Shown here: positions 1 to 9,307 of the stretch, in pieces
Layout: each line of letters opens with the position of its first letter
How positions within the stretch are numbered: position 1 is the first letter of the stretch
Source of the DNA: Desulfobacterales bacterium
Lineage (GTDB): Bacteria > Desulfobacterota > Desulfobacteria > Desulfobacterales > JAOZSB01
Assembly (NCBI GenBank): GCA_029939895.1
Contig: JAOZSB010000010.1
Coordinates: forward strand, 1 to 36,134
Reading direction: 5' to 3'
Length of the DNA: 36,134 nt
Program-made: the position numbers and the translations under genes
Notes under the pieces: generated by a model
Told to the model about the DNA's origin: nothing
Seen by the model: only the letters and a program-made list of their open reading frames with translations
Databases searched by the model: none

Positions 1-848
1 ACCCAAAAAAACCAATAATTAAACTTGCCGCAGGAAAAAGGCATATAAAAATCTGGAAAGGCTCAAAGCGCAAGGAGTTTTCCATTGATGTCTGGATTAA
101 CGATTTTTTGCGAAAGGATTATGGTCAGCTTGAAAAACCGGGAACCTTTGCAAACCTGATTACAAACTCCCTTGGAATGGAGTTTGCCCCGATTAAACCG
201 GGAGTCTTTATGATGGGATCAGAAAAAGGTGCCAGCGATGAAGAGCCGATCCATAAAGTTACAATCACAAAGAGCTTCTACATGCAGACCACAGAAGTAA
301 CCCAGGGGCAGTGGCGGGCCGTTATGGGAAGCAATCCATCATATTTTCCAAAGTGCGGTGATGATTGTCCCGTGGAAAGTGTGTCGTGGAACGATGTACA
401 GAAATTTGTTAAAAAATTGAACCAGCAGCAAAAAAACAAACAATATCGCCTGCCCACCGAGGCTGAGTGGGAGTATGCATGCAGGGCCGGAAGTACTGCA
501 AAGTACTGCTTTGGAGACAAAACCGTTGATTTGGATAACTATGCCTGGTATGAAGATAATTCTGAATCCAAAACCCACAGCGTAGCAAGAAAAAAACCCA
601 ATGCCTGGAACTTATACGACATGCACGGCAATGTCCGGGAATTGTGCAGCGATTTGTATGGGGACAACTTCACGTACCTCTCTGAAACAGACCCCGAAGG
701 AGCAACATCTGGCTCAAACCGTGTCAACCGTGGCGGCAACTGGATCAGCATTGCCCAGGACTGCCGATCAGCAGAACGGGACTATAGCGAGCCGAATGTT
801 CGCTACAGCGGCGTTGGATTCCGGCTTGTTGCTGTCCCTGGTAAATAA
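1..848 (+). CDS. Formylglycine-generating-enzyme-fold (FGE/SUMF1) protein, 5' truncated
   Basis: The frame is open to the left edge (first complete codon at base 3), so the true start lies outside the window; the first possible internal start is the TTG at 108. The first ~35 visible residues (LAAGKRHIKIWKGS and after) resemble the end of a PEGA-type beta domain. From ~160 to the stop the protein shows the FGE-sulfatase signature order: NSLGMEF, PGVFMMGS, EEPIHKV, TEVTQGQW, PVESVSWNDV, YRLPTEAEWEYACRAG, NLYDMHGNVREL, NRGGNW and GVGFRLV. Members either oxidise a sulfatase cysteine or act as regulatory and binding modules. Here the usual GNVWEW motif reads GNVREL, and the cysteine pair of true FGE is not obvious, so a non-catalytic or different role is likely. 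A 12-bp direct repeat begins at its last codons (see 839-968). Confidence 0.88.
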   Translation, partial: PKKPIIKLAAGKRHIKIWKGSKRKEFSIDVWINDFLRKDYGQLEKPGTFANLITNSLGMEFAPIKPGVFMMGSEKGASDEEPIHKVTITKSFYMQTTEVTQGQWRAVMGSNPSYFPKCGDDCPVESVSWNDVQKFVKKLNQQQKNKQYRLPTEAEWEYACRAGSTAKYCFGDKTVDLDNYAWYEDNSESKTHSVARKKPNAWNLYDMHGNVRELCSDLYGDNFTYLSETDPEGATSGSNRVNRGGNWISIAQDCRSAERDYSEPNVRYSGVGFRLVAVPGK

Positions 849-968
849 TTGCCAATCGTTCAGGGACTCTGCATCAAAACAAGTGCCGGGCTGTTGTGAC
901 ATCCGAGGCGGAGCCTCGACTACTGCATTCCCAGGCAGAGCCTGGGAACGAGATAGTGGTAAATAATT
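839..968. repeat. 106-bp hairpin element flanked by 12-bp direct repeats
   Basis: The sequence TGGTAAATAATT occurs at 839-850, covering the end and stop of the upstream gene, and again at 957-968. The 106 bp between them contain two compact palindromes: GAGGC/GCCTC at 904-916 and CCCAGGC/GCCTGGG around 930-946. This is the geometry of a small insertion with a target-site duplication, or of a REP-like hairpin unit. The upstream gene keeps its stop codon because the duplication includes it. Confidence 0.6.
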
Positions 969-1015
969 AAGATAAACTCAACCCAACAATAATACACCAA
1001 ACAGGGACATCACAA

Positions 1016-2941
1016 ATGTCTGGAAAAAGAAATATATATCTGAAAATGAAGAGCCTGGAACAGGCCAGAGAAATACTTCTAAATACTTTTACTTCTCAAT
1101 CCAAAGTAGAGACAATCGCAACCGTAGATTCAGCAGGCAGGGTGCTTGCCGGGCCTGCATTTGCTTCTGTCTCTTCTCCGAATTTTCACTCCGCTGCAAT
1201 GGACGGTGTGGCAGTAAAAGCAGGCATCACATTTAATGCCACTGAAGCAGAACCCAAAAAGCTGAAAATTGGAACTGACGGGTACTACATAAACACCGGC
1301 CGTGTCATGCCGGAAAACTGCGATGCAGTTATAATGATCGAAAATGTAAACGATGCAGGGGACGGGTGTATAGAGATTGAAGCACCAGTCTTCCCGTGGC
1401 AGCATGTCCGCAAGATGGGAGAGGATATTGTTGCTACAGAACTGCTTTTTGCCCGGAACCATAAAATCACGCCATACTGCATTGGTGCGCTTTTAACTGG
1501 CGGCGTTTTCAGGGTTGATGTGAAAATAAAGCCAAAGGTTCTTATTATTCCTACTGGCGGTGAGCTGAAATCATGGAACCAGGCAGAAGAAAACGGCCTG
1601 GAACCTGGCGATGTGATCGAATCGAATGCATGGGTGCTTGGCGGCCTTGTGCAGGAGCTTGGCGGAGAATTCAACCGCATTGAAACCATTGTTGATGATC
1701 AGAAAAAAATAGAAGATGCAGTACAAAAAGCTGTTGACGGTGTTTACGACATTGTCTGCATCCTGGGCGGTTCTTCGGCTGGCTCGGAAGACTTTTCCAG
1801 GGCAGTGCTGGAAAGCCTTGGCCAGGTGCATGTCCACGGCGTAACAATAATGCCGGGCAAACCAACGGTAATAGGCAGTGTTGCAGACAAGCCGGTCTTC
1901 GGGATTCCCGGCTATCCAGTATCTGCAATAATAGCCTTTGAACAGTTTGTTGCCCCGGTTATTGCCAGGATGTTAAAACAGCCCGAAAAAACAAGGCAAC
2001 GCATGGAAGTACTTCCTGCAAGAAAAATCCCGTCAAAACTCGGCACAGAAGAATTCCTGCGGGTAAAGCTCGGAAAGGCAGGCGAAAACGTGATTGCCGC
2101 CCAACTCCCGCGGGGGGCAGGCTGCATAACCTCCATTACAGAGGCAGACGGCATTATCAGGATACCCAGGGACTCAGAGGGTATTGCCGGGGATGAAAAA
2201 GCCGTTGTTGAGCTGCTCAAACCAGCCGCTTCAATAGACAATACAATCGTAGTTGTGGGAAGCCACGACAACACCCTGGACATACTTGCTGACCAGCTCA
2301 GAACAGTTCCACAGGGTTACGAACTATCGTCAAGCCACGTTGGCAGCATGGGCGGGCTTATGGCGCTAAAGCGTGGAACGTGCCATATTGCTGGCTCACA
2401 CCTCCTTGATGCAGAGGACGGCTCCTACAATATTTCGTACATCAAACGCTACCTGCCAGATATCCCCGTCGTCCTTGTAAACCTTGTGATGCGTGACCAG
2501 GGCCTGATTCTACCAAGGGGCAACCCAAAATCCATTCAGGCAATTGAAGATCTGGCAAGGGACGATGTGCGGATAATAAATCGCCAGGGGGGATCTGGAA
2601 CCAGGATTCTCCTTGATTACAAGCTGAAGCAGGCTGGAATAAATCCTGATAGTATTGCAGGGTATCAGGACGAAGAATTTACACACATGTCTGTGGCTGC
2701 CGCTGTATTAGGGAACCGCGCAGATGCAGGCCTTGGAATATTTGCTGCTGCAAAGGCTCTTGACCTTGATTTTATACCGATTGTGACTGAAGAATACGAC
2801 CTTGTGATCCCCAAAAAACATTTTGATAGTAAAAAGATTAAAACCCTGATATATATTATAAAATCAGATGGGTTCAAGGGACGGGTAAATGACCTTGGAG
2901 GATACAACACCATAAGTACTGGCAAAATCGTTTGGGAATGA
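1016..2941 (+). CDS. moeA: Molybdopterin molybdenumtransferase MoeA fused to a periplasmic-binding-like domain
   Basis: The protein has 641 residues. Residues ~11-405 are MoeA, which inserts molybdate (or tungstate) into adenylylated molybdopterin: SAAMDGVAV near residue 60, the MoCF-type core IIPTGGEL, GDVIESNAWVL, ILGGSSAGSEDF, PGKPTVIG, and FGIPGYPVSA. Residues ~412-641 are a PBP-like domain (PF12727 type) with GSHDNTLDILAD, HVGSMGGLMAL, RQGGSGTR and DAGLGIFAAA, the kind that binds a small anion or ligand. MoeA alone is ~400 residues, so the fusion explains the length; such fusions are known in archaea and anaerobes. The ATG at 1016 follows a weak AGGGAC; a second ATG at 1046 (MKSLEQ) is the alternative start. 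It probably serves the molybdo- or tungstoenzymes of the anaerobe. No partner gene is adjacent. Confidence 0.93.
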   Translation: MSGKRNIYLKMKSLEQAREILLNTFTSQSKVETIATVDSAGRVLAGPAFASVSSPNFHSAAMDGVAVKAGITFNATEAEPKKLKIGTDGYYINTGRVMPENCDAVIMIENVNDAGDGCIEIEAPVFPWQHVRKMGEDIVATELLFARNHKITPYCIGALLTGGVFRVDVKIKPKVLIIPTGGELKSWNQAEENGLEPGDVIESNAWVLGGLVQELGGEFNRIETIVDDQKKIEDAVQKAVDGVYDIVCILGGSSAGSEDFSRAVLESLGQVHVHGVTIMPGKPTVIGSVADKPVFGIPGYPVSAIIAFEQFVAPVIARMLKQPEKTRQRMEVLPARKIPSKLGTEEFLRVKLGKAGENVIAAQLPRGAGCITSITEADGIIRIPRDSEGIAGDEKAVVELLKPAASIDNTIVVVGSHDNTLDILADQLRTVPQGYELSSSHVGSMGGLMALKRGTCHIAGSHLLDAEDGSYNISYIKRYLPDIPVVLVNLVMRDQGLILPRGNPKSIQAIEDLARDDVRIINRQGGSGTRILLDYKLKQAGINPDSIAGYQDEEFTHMSVAAAVLGNRADAGLGIFAAAKALDLDFIPIVTEEYDLVIPKKHFDSKKIKTLIYIIKSDGFKGRVNDLGGYNTISTGKIVWE

Positions 2942-2996
2942 TTTTAATCGTTATTCCCCTGGCAGAGCTTCATCCTTATTAAGGCGGCGGTTTATT

Positions 2997-3419
2997 ATGC
3001 TGAAAACAAGATACGAAAGCTTTGATCACACGGCAGACCTTGGTTTGAGAATCTATGGCAAAGACTTAAAGGAGCTTTTTGAAAATGCTGCCTTTGCCCT
3101 TTTTGATCAGATAACTGCAACCGACAGCGTTGGCGCATCAAAAAGCGAGGTTTTTGAAGTAACGGGTGATGACCCGGCAGACCTGCTGGTAGAGTGGTTA
3201 AGGGAACTTTTGTTTTTCTGGCTCGGCCATGACAAGCTTGCCCCAAAAACCGTGATAAAAGAAATTTCAAACAACCGGGTAAAAGCCAAGGTTTATTACG
3301 AAGAATATTTGCCAAAAAAACATCCTATTAAAACCGAAATCAAAGCCGTCACATATCACATGAATAAAGTCACCGAAATCGACGGAGGCTATGAAGCCAC
3401 AGTAATATTCGATAAGTAA
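2997..3419 (+). CDS. Archease, RtcB-activating protein
   Basis: The 140-residue protein matches the archease family in length and in its N-terminal signature SFDHTADLGLRIYG, followed by ELFENAAFALFDQ, LLVEWLRELLF and a C-terminal MNKVTEIDGGYEATVIFDK-like end with the metal-binding acidic residue. Archease speeds guanylylation of RtcB and broadens its nucleotide use. The gene lies just upstream of rtcB on the same strand, the usual pairing, separated by ~300 bp of palindromic repeats. The ATG at 2997 has only a weak GGCGG upstream. Confidence 0.93.
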   Translation: MLKTRYESFDHTADLGLRIYGKDLKELFENAAFALFDQITATDSVGASKSEVFEVTGDDPADLLVEWLRELLFFWLGHDKLAPKTVIKEISNNRVKAKVYYEEYLPKKHPIKTEIKAVTYHMNKVTEIDGGYEATVIFDK

Positions 3420-3425
3420 GTCGTT

Positions 3426-3567
3426 GTGCCTGATAAAAAAAGTCTTCGCAGACAATCTCTGCGTTGGAAAAAAAATATAATCCTCAACGTACAACCGAGT
3501 ACGTCTCCGGTTATATTCTTTTTTCCGCCTTGATCTTGACTGCGAATCCATTTTTTTCTTCAGGCAC
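3426..3567. repeat. Long imperfect palindromic element, copy 1
   Basis: The element starts with GTGCCTGA (3426-3433) and ends with TTCAGGCAC (3559-3567), so its ends are inverted repeats. The whole 142 bp folds back on itself: GGAAAAAAAATATAA near 3466 pairs with TTATATTCTTTTTTCC near 3511, TTCGCAG with CTGCGAA, and the tip is ACGTAC-AACCGA-GTACGT (3487-3504). There is a local hairpin CGCAG/CTGCG on the left arm. It lies directly after the archease stop and is partly repeated at 3591-3700. Confidence 0.8.
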
Positions 3568-3590
3568 GTTCAAAAGTTTTCGAAGTCGTT

Positions 3591-3700
3591 GTGCCTGATA
3601 AAAAAAGTCTTCGCAGCCAATCTCTGCGTTGGAAAAAAATATAATCCTCAGCATACAACCGAGTATGCTGAACAAAAAAACGTAACTATCATTCAGGCAC
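3591..3700. repeat. Palindromic element, copy 2, shortened right arm
   Basis: Bases 3583-3664 repeat 3418-3500 almost exactly, in the same orientation at a 165-bp offset. The copy also starts GTGCCTGA and ends TCAGGCAC (3692-3700). The tip stem differs but still pairs: AGCATAC-AACCGA-GTATGCT instead of ACGTAC/GTACGT, with the loop AACCGA unchanged. The right arm is shorter than in copy 1. It ends a few bases before the rtcB ribosome-binding site. Confidence 0.8.
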
Positions 3701-3716
3701 TTATAAGAAGGTGATT

Positions 3717-5156
3717 ATGAGAAAAGATATTAAACAGGCAGGCGAGTTTGTATGGGATGTTGAAAAAACAGATAATATGAACGTGCCGGGCAGGATATAT
3801 TCCAGCGTTGAGTTGATAGGCGATGTGGTAAAAGATAATGGAATTGATCAGGTCAAAAACGTGGCCCGCCTTCCTGGAATCGTAAAGGCCTCCCTTGCAA
3901 TGCCGGATATTCACTGGGGCTACGGTTTTCCAATCGGCGGCATGGCTGCCTTTGACTGGGATAAAGGCGTTATTTCTCCAGGCGGTGTGGGTTACGATAT
4001 CAACTGCGGTGTCAGGCTGGCTGTCACAAGCCTTACTGAAAGCGATGTTCAGCCAAAAATCAGCAAACTTGCAACTGCCCTTCATCAGGGGATTCCTTCG
4101 GGGGTTGGCTCAACCGGCTCTGTTAAGCTCGATAAAAAAGAAGTACTAAACGTACTCAAGAATGGAAGTAAATGGGCCGTTGAAAACGGGTTTGGAGTGC
4201 CTTCTGATGTTGACCGTACCGAGGAACAGGGCTGCCTTGCTGGTGCTGATCCTGAAGCCGTTAGCGACCGGGCCATAACAAGGGGTCTCAAGCAACTTGG
4301 AACCCTGGGTTCTGGCAATCATTTTCTGGAAATTCAGGTTGTGGATAAAATCTTTGATCAAGATGCAGCCCGTGCCTTCGGGATTTCACTGGGCCAGGTG
4401 GTTGTGATGCTCCATTCCGGCTCGCGGGGGCTTGGGCACCAGGTTTGCGACGACTACCTGTCATTGATGACAAAGCAGGCTGCAAAACTCGACATTGAAC
4501 TCCCTGACAAGCAACTGTCCTGCGCCTATATTAACTCTGAGAGAGGAATGCGCTACTTCCAGGCAATGTGCGCTGCTGCAAACTATGCCTGGGCAAACAG
4601 ACAAATACTTCTCCATCAAACACGGAAAATTTTTCAGCAGGTTTTCACAACAAGTGCTACATCCCTCGCAATGAACCTTGTATACGATGTGTGCCACAAC
4701 ATTGCAAAAAAAGAAAACCACATAGTAGACGGGAAAGAGCAAACACTCTGCGTCCACAGAAAAGGAGCAACACGAGCCTTTCCCCCTGGCCACAGTGCGT
4801 TGTGTGATGCATACAAGGAAATTGGCCAGCCAACCCTGATACCCGGCGACATGGGCTCAAACTCCTTTATCTTAAAGGGGACACAAAAAGCCATGGATGA
4901 GACATTCGGCTCCACGTGCCACGGCGCTGGCCGCAGGTTGAGCAGAACTGCTGCAAAAAAATTGTGCAAGGGACGCGCCATCCACAGAGAACTTCTCGAT
5001 AAAGGCGTACACGTTAAATGGACCGGCAGATCAACACTTCCAGAAGAAATGCCGGAAGCATACAAGGATATTGAAGCAGTTGTTGAGGTGGTGCATGGTG
5101 CAGGCCTGTCCCTCAAAGTTGCCAAAATGAGACCAATCGGGGTTGTTAAAGGATAA
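3717..5156 (+). CDS. rtcB: RtcB RNA ligase (3'-phosphate/5'-OH, GTP-dependent)
   Basis: The protein has 479 residues from the ATG at 3717. The in-frame GTG at 3711 overlaps the AGAAGG ribosome-binding site (3706-3711), so 3717 is chosen. RtcB joins RNA 2',3'-cyclic phosphate or 3'-phosphate ends to 5'-OH ends in tRNA splicing and RNA repair, using Mn2+ and GTP. The family residues are all visible: MPDIHWGYGFPIGG, VGYDINCGVRL with the metal Cys at 97, GSGNHF (His202), LHSGSRGLGHQV (His233), VYDVCHNI (His327), HRKGATRAFPPG, and CHGAGRRLSR with the guanylylated His at 402. Archease is the upstream neighbour. The length is normal for the family. Confidence 0.96.
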   Translation: MRKDIKQAGEFVWDVEKTDNMNVPGRIYSSVELIGDVVKDNGIDQVKNVARLPGIVKASLAMPDIHWGYGFPIGGMAAFDWDKGVISPGGVGYDINCGVRLAVTSLTESDVQPKISKLATALHQGIPSGVGSTGSVKLDKKEVLNVLKNGSKWAVENGFGVPSDVDRTEEQGCLAGADPEAVSDRAITRGLKQLGTLGSGNHFLEIQVVDKIFDQDAARAFGISLGQVVVMLHSGSRGLGHQVCDDYLSLMTKQAAKLDIELPDKQLSCAYINSERGMRYFQAMCAAANYAWANRQILLHQTRKIFQQVFTTSATSLAMNLVYDVCHNIAKKENHIVDGKEQTLCVHRKGATRAFPPGHSALCDAYKEIGQPTLIPGDMGSNSFILKGTQKAMDETFGSTCHGAGRRLSRTAAKKLCKGRAIHRELLDKGVHVKWTGRSTLPEEMPEAYKDIEAVVEVVHGAGLSLKVAKMRPIGVVKG

Positions 5157-5202
5157 AAAAAACCACCCCAAAAGCAAATAGTAACACCGGAGCAAAACTG
5201 AT

Positions 5203-6033
5203 ATGAGCATGATAGAAGCCCTTATTCTGGGCGTAATACAAGGGCTGACTGAATTTCTTCCTGTAAGCAGTTCCGGTCATTTAATAATTTTTCAGCGGCT
5301 GTTCGGACTTGAAGAGCCAGACATGCTGTTTAACGTCAGCGCACATGTAGGGACATTGCTGGCTGTAGTCGTTATATATTGGCGGGACATCTGGTCAATT
5401 GCAGTTAACCTTTTTAAAAACTCCTTTCTGCTTTTAACAAAAAAAATCGATGCGCACGGTTTCTGGGCAAACCCCGATGCCCGGCTTGGGCTTATGATTA
5501 TAATCGGGTCTGTGCCTACTGCAATTATTGGGCTGTTTTTTCACACATCTGCAAAGGCTGTTTTTTCCTCCATGATCCTCGTCGGCTGCGCCCTGCTGGT
5601 CACCGGAACTGTACTTATTGCCACAAAATTTATACAGCAGAAGTCGTCAAAGCAAACGCCATCCGGCTTGAAAGAGGCGTTGATTATCGGCACAGTACAA
5701 GGGCTGGCTGTAATCCCCGGCATCTCAAGATCCGGCTCTACAATAGCTGCCGGGCTTTTCTCAGGGCTTGACCGGGAAACCGCAGCCAGGTATTCATTCC
5801 TGCTTTCCATACCAGCCATTGTCGGTGCAGAGCTGATAAGCCTGAAGGATGCATTTGAAAGCGGCAGATCCCTTGATCTCTCCATCATAGCCGGAACAGC
5901 CGCTGCATTCATAATCGGCTGCATAGCATTATTACTGCTTATAAAACTGGTAAAACAGGGCAGGCTGTATCTCTTTGCACCATACTGCTTTTTCGCTGGC
6001 GTAGCATCAATTTTTTACGGGGTGTTTTTTTAG
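5203..6033 (+). CDS. uppP: Undecaprenyl-diphosphatase UppP (BacA)
   Basis: The 276-residue polytopic inner-membrane protein dephosphorylates undecaprenyl pyrophosphate to recycle the lipid carrier of cell-wall synthesis. Both halves of the active site are present: GLTEFLPVSSSGHLI near residue 15-28, and IPGISRSGSTIAAGLFSGLDR in the middle, followed by AARYSFLLSIPAI. There are about eight hydrophobic segments. The ATG at 5203 follows GGAG at 5189-5192. It lies 46 bp after rtcB and may be cotranscribed, though no functional link is evident. Confidence 0.96.
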   Translation: MSMIEALILGVIQGLTEFLPVSSSGHLIIFQRLFGLEEPDMLFNVSAHVGTLLAVVVIYWRDIWSIAVNLFKNSFLLLTKKIDAHGFWANPDARLGLMIIIGSVPTAIIGLFFHTSAKAVFSSMILVGCALLVTGTVLIATKFIQQKSSKQTPSGLKEALIIGTVQGLAVIPGISRSGSTIAAGLFSGLDRETAARYSFLLSIPAIVGAELISLKDAFESGRSLDLSIIAGTAAAFIIGCIALLLLIKLVKQGRLYLFAPYCFFAGVASIFYGVFF

Positions 6034-6056
6034 GGGATGTTATTATCAAGGGCGGC

Positions 6057-6446
6057 TTAATTATCTATAAGCCAGGTGTCAATGTCGAGCCTGTGATATT
6101 TTAAAGCTTTGTTAAGATCCTTCCAGTACTTGTAGTCATTTTTATTGCGGATAATAAGTACCACACCCGGTTTTTTGCCGGATTTGCGGGCGTAATGCAG
6201 TGCCTGACCAATGGCCTCTTTCCATTTTCTGGCAAATTCAACCTCAACTGCATGGGTGTCGGTCAGGCAATCGCACCGGGTTCTGTCTACAAAAACCACC
6301 TCCACCTGTCCATTATAATCCCGGCACCATTTTTCCTGATATGCCCGCTCATTCAGCCTGGTCTTTTTATAGGGCGCATTTTGTGCAGCACCAGGCCCAA
6401 CAAGACTGATTGCGATAACTCCCAGCATTATTATTCGCATATTCAT
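6057..6446 (-). CDS. Small exported protein, possible PD-(D/E)XK nuclease-like fold
   Basis: The 129-residue protein has a signal peptide (MNMRIIMLGVIAISLVGPGAAQ, probable cleavage after residue 20-22). The mature part contains FVDRTRCDCLTD, AVEVEFARKWKEAIGQALHYA, and KKPGVVLIIRN. The order Asp59, Glu68-x-Glu70, Lys74 and the WKEAIGQAL helix resembles the core of restriction-endonuclease-like proteins. This is a fold guess, and the family is not one I can name with certainty. Cys41, Cys58 and Cys60 could form disulfides. The gene runs convergently to uppP with a 23-bp gap. Confidence 0.6.
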   Translation of the reverse strand: MNMRIIMLGVIAISLVGPGAAQNAPYKKTRLNERAYQEKWCRDYNGQVEVVFVDRTRCDCLTDTHAVEVEFARKWKEAIGQALHYARKSGKKPGVVLIIRNKNDYKYWKDLNKALKYHRLDIDTWLIDN

Positions 6447-6838
6447 AAATACATTATATGAATATTGATAGCAAAAAGCAAGAATTATTTAGATTTGCAC
6501 CAATCTATTTATGCATGGCGAAAAATACTTTTTGATTTCTCAGGAGGACTCTTTTGAAAGATGCCTGAAAGTGGCTTGTCAAACACCACGCCACAACATT
6601 GAATTTCATTGTATTTTCAGAATATTAGCAGGCAGCAGCCTGCATCGCCAGATGCTTTGTCAAAAAAAACCACAAAGGACACCCATCGCGCCTTTCTTTT
6701 AACGGGCATTCTTGGCTCTGTTTATTATACATGAATGAATTTGACTTGAAAAAAAAACGCAACTACTGCACCCTGCCCCATGTGCAGCGAAGATTAAAAT
6801 CTGCTCAACAATGATTAAAGGAGTTGTTATTCGAACTT
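6447..6838. other. Intergenic region, no convincing gene
   Basis: This ~390-bp stretch between the two minus-strand genes holds only short ORFs (for example 63 codons at 6511-6702) with no recognisable family, ribosome-binding site or protein-like composition. No clear terminator or repeat was seen. Confidence 0.5.
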
Positions 6839-9250
6839 TTAAGATACGCCCTGCCTGCCATCAAGAACATCACGAATTTTTTTGGAAATAACATCTATTT
6901 TAAAGGGTTTGACAACATACCCCCTGGCCCCGGCATCGATCTCATCGCATATCTGGCCTTCTTCAGAATACCCGCTGGCTATAACGACTTTTACGTTTTT
7001 ATCAAACTCGATCAGCTTCTCAAGGCACTTTTTGCCTCCCATCCCTGGCATCCCAAGGTCAAGCAGAATCAAATCGATTTCATTGTGCTTTTCCGTGTAA
7101 AGCTCCAGCGCGGCTTCCCCGCAATTGGTTGAAAAAGAAGTATAACCTAAACGCCTGACCATTGTCTCCAGAACATGTACAACACCTTCTTCATCGTCAA
7201 CAATAAGCAAGGTTTCCGTGCCCTTTGGTAGTTGCTTGACCTTTTTTTTCCGGGCAATGGATATTTTATTTTCATCCACAGCAACAGGGAAAAAAACCTT
7301 AAAGGTTGTTCCTGCTCCAGGCTCACTTTCACAGACAATATGCCCCTGGTGGCCCTTTATTATGCCATAGATAACAGACAGGCCCAGCCCTGTACCTTTT
7401 CCAATCTCTTTTGTTGTAAAAAATGGATCAAAAATATGCTCTTTGGTTTTTTTATCCATACCCAGCCCGGTGTCAGAAACTGTCAGGATAACGCACTTGC
7501 CATAGGGCAAACCCGCTGTCCAGTCACGATGCTCTTCAAAAGAAAACTCACCATTTTCCGTTTTAATAGTCAGCAAACCGCCCTCTGGCATTGCATCCTG
7601 CGCATTTGTACTTAAGTTCATTATTATCTGTTCCAACTGTCCCGGGCCTGCCTTTACAGGATTTAAATCCGGATCAAGATCAAGATCAATTTTAATCATC
7701 CTGGGCAAAAGCTGATTAAGCATCGTCTCCATTTTATTAATTTCTGTATTCAGAATGACCCTTAAAAAATCTGTTTCAGCCTTGCGACTGAACGCCAGAA
7801 GCTGCCTAACCAGCTTTGACCCTCTTTGAGTTGCATTAACTATTTCCTTTAGATTTGATTTAGTGCCAGACACTGCATCAATCAAAAGAAGTTCTGCTAT
7901 ACCCGATACTACAAAAAGCAAATTGTTGAATTCATGCGCTATGCCGCCAGCTAAAATTCCCACAGATTCCATTTTCTGGGATCGCTGAAGTTGTGCTTCT
8001 TTTTTCTTTACTTCCTCTTCTGCCAGTTTCTGTTCAGTAATGTCTACGCTAAAGCCCTGGAGGTGCTTAAAACTGCCATCACCATTAAAAATCGGCACAG
8101 CATGGCTGTAGAAATCCCTGTATACGCCATCTTTTCTTCGCAGCCGAAAATAATTATCATGCTCTACTTTTGCTTCCATATTTTCCTTCCAAATTCTCCA
8201 GGCAGCATCAATGTCATCCGGGTGAACAACTTCTGTCCATCTTTCCACGGTGCGGGGCAGGGCCAGATCCTGGCCGGAATAATGATACCATTCGTCATTG
8301 AGGTAGGAAAAATATTTTCCATCAAAGGCCCACATAAGAAGCCTGGTATTATTTAAAAGATCACTTAATTTTTTTTCACTTTCCTTTAATGCATTCTCAA
8401 CTTTTTTCCGTTCAGTTATGTCACGCATTACAAGCTGGATTTCTACTACTTCATTGTTATCTCCAATTATTGGGATATATGAGTTTTCTACATAAAAAGG
8501 TTCTCCTGTTTTTGGTTTAAACAAAAACTCAAACCTTCCTCCTTTTTTTGATTCAAATATTGCTTCAAGCAGATGGAGACCGCGAACAAGGTCTTCTTCA
8601 TCGGCAAAGTAATTTGAAACATCACTCCCTATTTCGCCCTCAGGATCATACCTGCCAAACTCTATGATTGAGGGGCTGACATACAAAATATTTCCTTCAG
8701 GGGAAACTCTGACAACTACATCATTCATTGAGGATAATAATAAACGATACTCTTCTTCGCTTTTTTTCAATGAATCCTGAGCCTTCTTTCGAAGGGATAT
8801 GTCACGTGTGGAGCCTTGAATGCCTGTTGGTTTACCTGAATCGTCGAGCACAAGACTTGCAGATACTTCAACATCAAGCACAGAGCCGTCCCTGGTATAT
8901 TGTTGCACTTCAATTATAACAGGGCTTCGTTCGCCAGGGGGACTTTCCAGAGCTTCAGCGATAGTTTTTGTTATCACGCTGTAGGATTCTGGAGTAACTG
9001 AGTTTTCAAGGGGTATTTTTTTTAATTCTTCTGGAGTAAAGCCGACCAAAGCAACCGAGGACGGGCTAATGTAAGTATATTCGCCATCAAGGGTCAATGC
9101 CCAGATAACATCTAAAGAATTTTCAGCAAACAGGCGGTACTCTTTCTCGCTTTTTTCGAGCTGATCCTTTAACTGCCTGTGCATCAAATTTTCCTGCTCA
9201 AGCTCAATTACTCTCTGCTCTAATTCTTCATAGGTTGACTTCTCCGGCAT
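6839..9250 (-). CDS. Three-PAS hybrid sensor histidine kinase with C-terminal receiver
   Basis: The 803-residue protein has no membrane segment, so it is a soluble sensor. Order: N-terminal coiled coil (1-38), PAS/PAC 1 (~35-155), PAS/PAC 2 (~165-285), PAS/PAC 3 (~293-408), a dimerisation helix with the phospho-acceptor His439 in GGIAHEFNN, the ATPase domain (~540-655, motifs [26 protein letters not shown]) and a receiver (~678-798) with DDEE, the phosphorylated Asp731 (LLLDLGMPG) and Lys781. Each PAS ends in the RDIT/RDIS-type linker. A hybrid kinase without an output domain needs a partner phosphotransfer protein or a separate regulator; none is next to it. The signal sensed cannot be read from the sequence. 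Confidence 0.93.
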   Translation of the reverse strand: MPEKSTYEELEQRVIELEQENLMHRQLKDQLEKSEKEYRLFAENSLDVIWALTLDGEYTYISPSSVALVGFTPEELKKIPLENSVTPESYSVITKTIAEALESPPGERSPVIIEVQQYTRDGSVLDVEVSASLVLDDSGKPTGIQGSTRDISLRKKAQDSLKKSEEEYRLLLSSMNDVVVRVSPEGNILYVSPSIIEFGRYDPEGEIGSDVSNYFADEEDLVRGLHLLEAIFESKKGGRFEFLFKPKTGEPFYVENSYIPIIGDNNEVVEIQLVMRDITERKKVENALKESEKKLSDLLNNTRLLMWAFDGKYFSYLNDEWYHYSGQDLALPRTVERWTEVVHPDDIDAAWRIWKENMEAKVEHDNYFRLRRKDGVYRDFYSHAVPIFNGDGSFKHLQGFSVDITEQKLAEEEVKKKEAQLQRSQKMESVGILAGGIAHEFNNLLFVVSGIAELLLIDAVSGTKSNLKEIVNATQRGSKLVRQLLAFSRKAETDFLRVILNTEINKMETMLNQLLPRMIKIDLDLDPDLNPVKAGPGQLEQIIMNLSTNAQDAMPEGGLLTIKTENGEFSFEEHRDWTAGLPYGKCVILTVSDTGLGMDKKTKEHIFDPFFTTKEIGKGTGLGLSVIYGIIKGHQGHIVCESEPGAGTTFKVFFPVAVDENKISIARKKKVKQLPKGTETLLIVDDEEGVVHVLETMVRRLGYTSFSTNCGEAALELYTEKHNEIDLILLDLGMPGMGGKKCLEKLIEFDKNVKVVIASGYSEEGQICDEIDAGARGYVVKPFKIDVISKKIRDVLDGRQGVS

Positions 9251-9307
9251 AGCTGAATACTCCTGTAATTCCAGTGCAATAACTTTAAGGACGACGAGTA
9301 AGAGATC

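Noticed and set aside
3418-3700. CRISPR array
   Set aside because: Only two units, each a long palindrome, with no regular short repeats or spacers and no cas genes in the window.
4634-5125. 163-residue minus-strand ORF
   Set aside because: It is antisense to rtcB, whose motifs are certain; no protein family was recognised.
6511-6702. 63-residue ORF as a gene
   Set aside because: No ribosome-binding site, no family, and protein-unlike composition.
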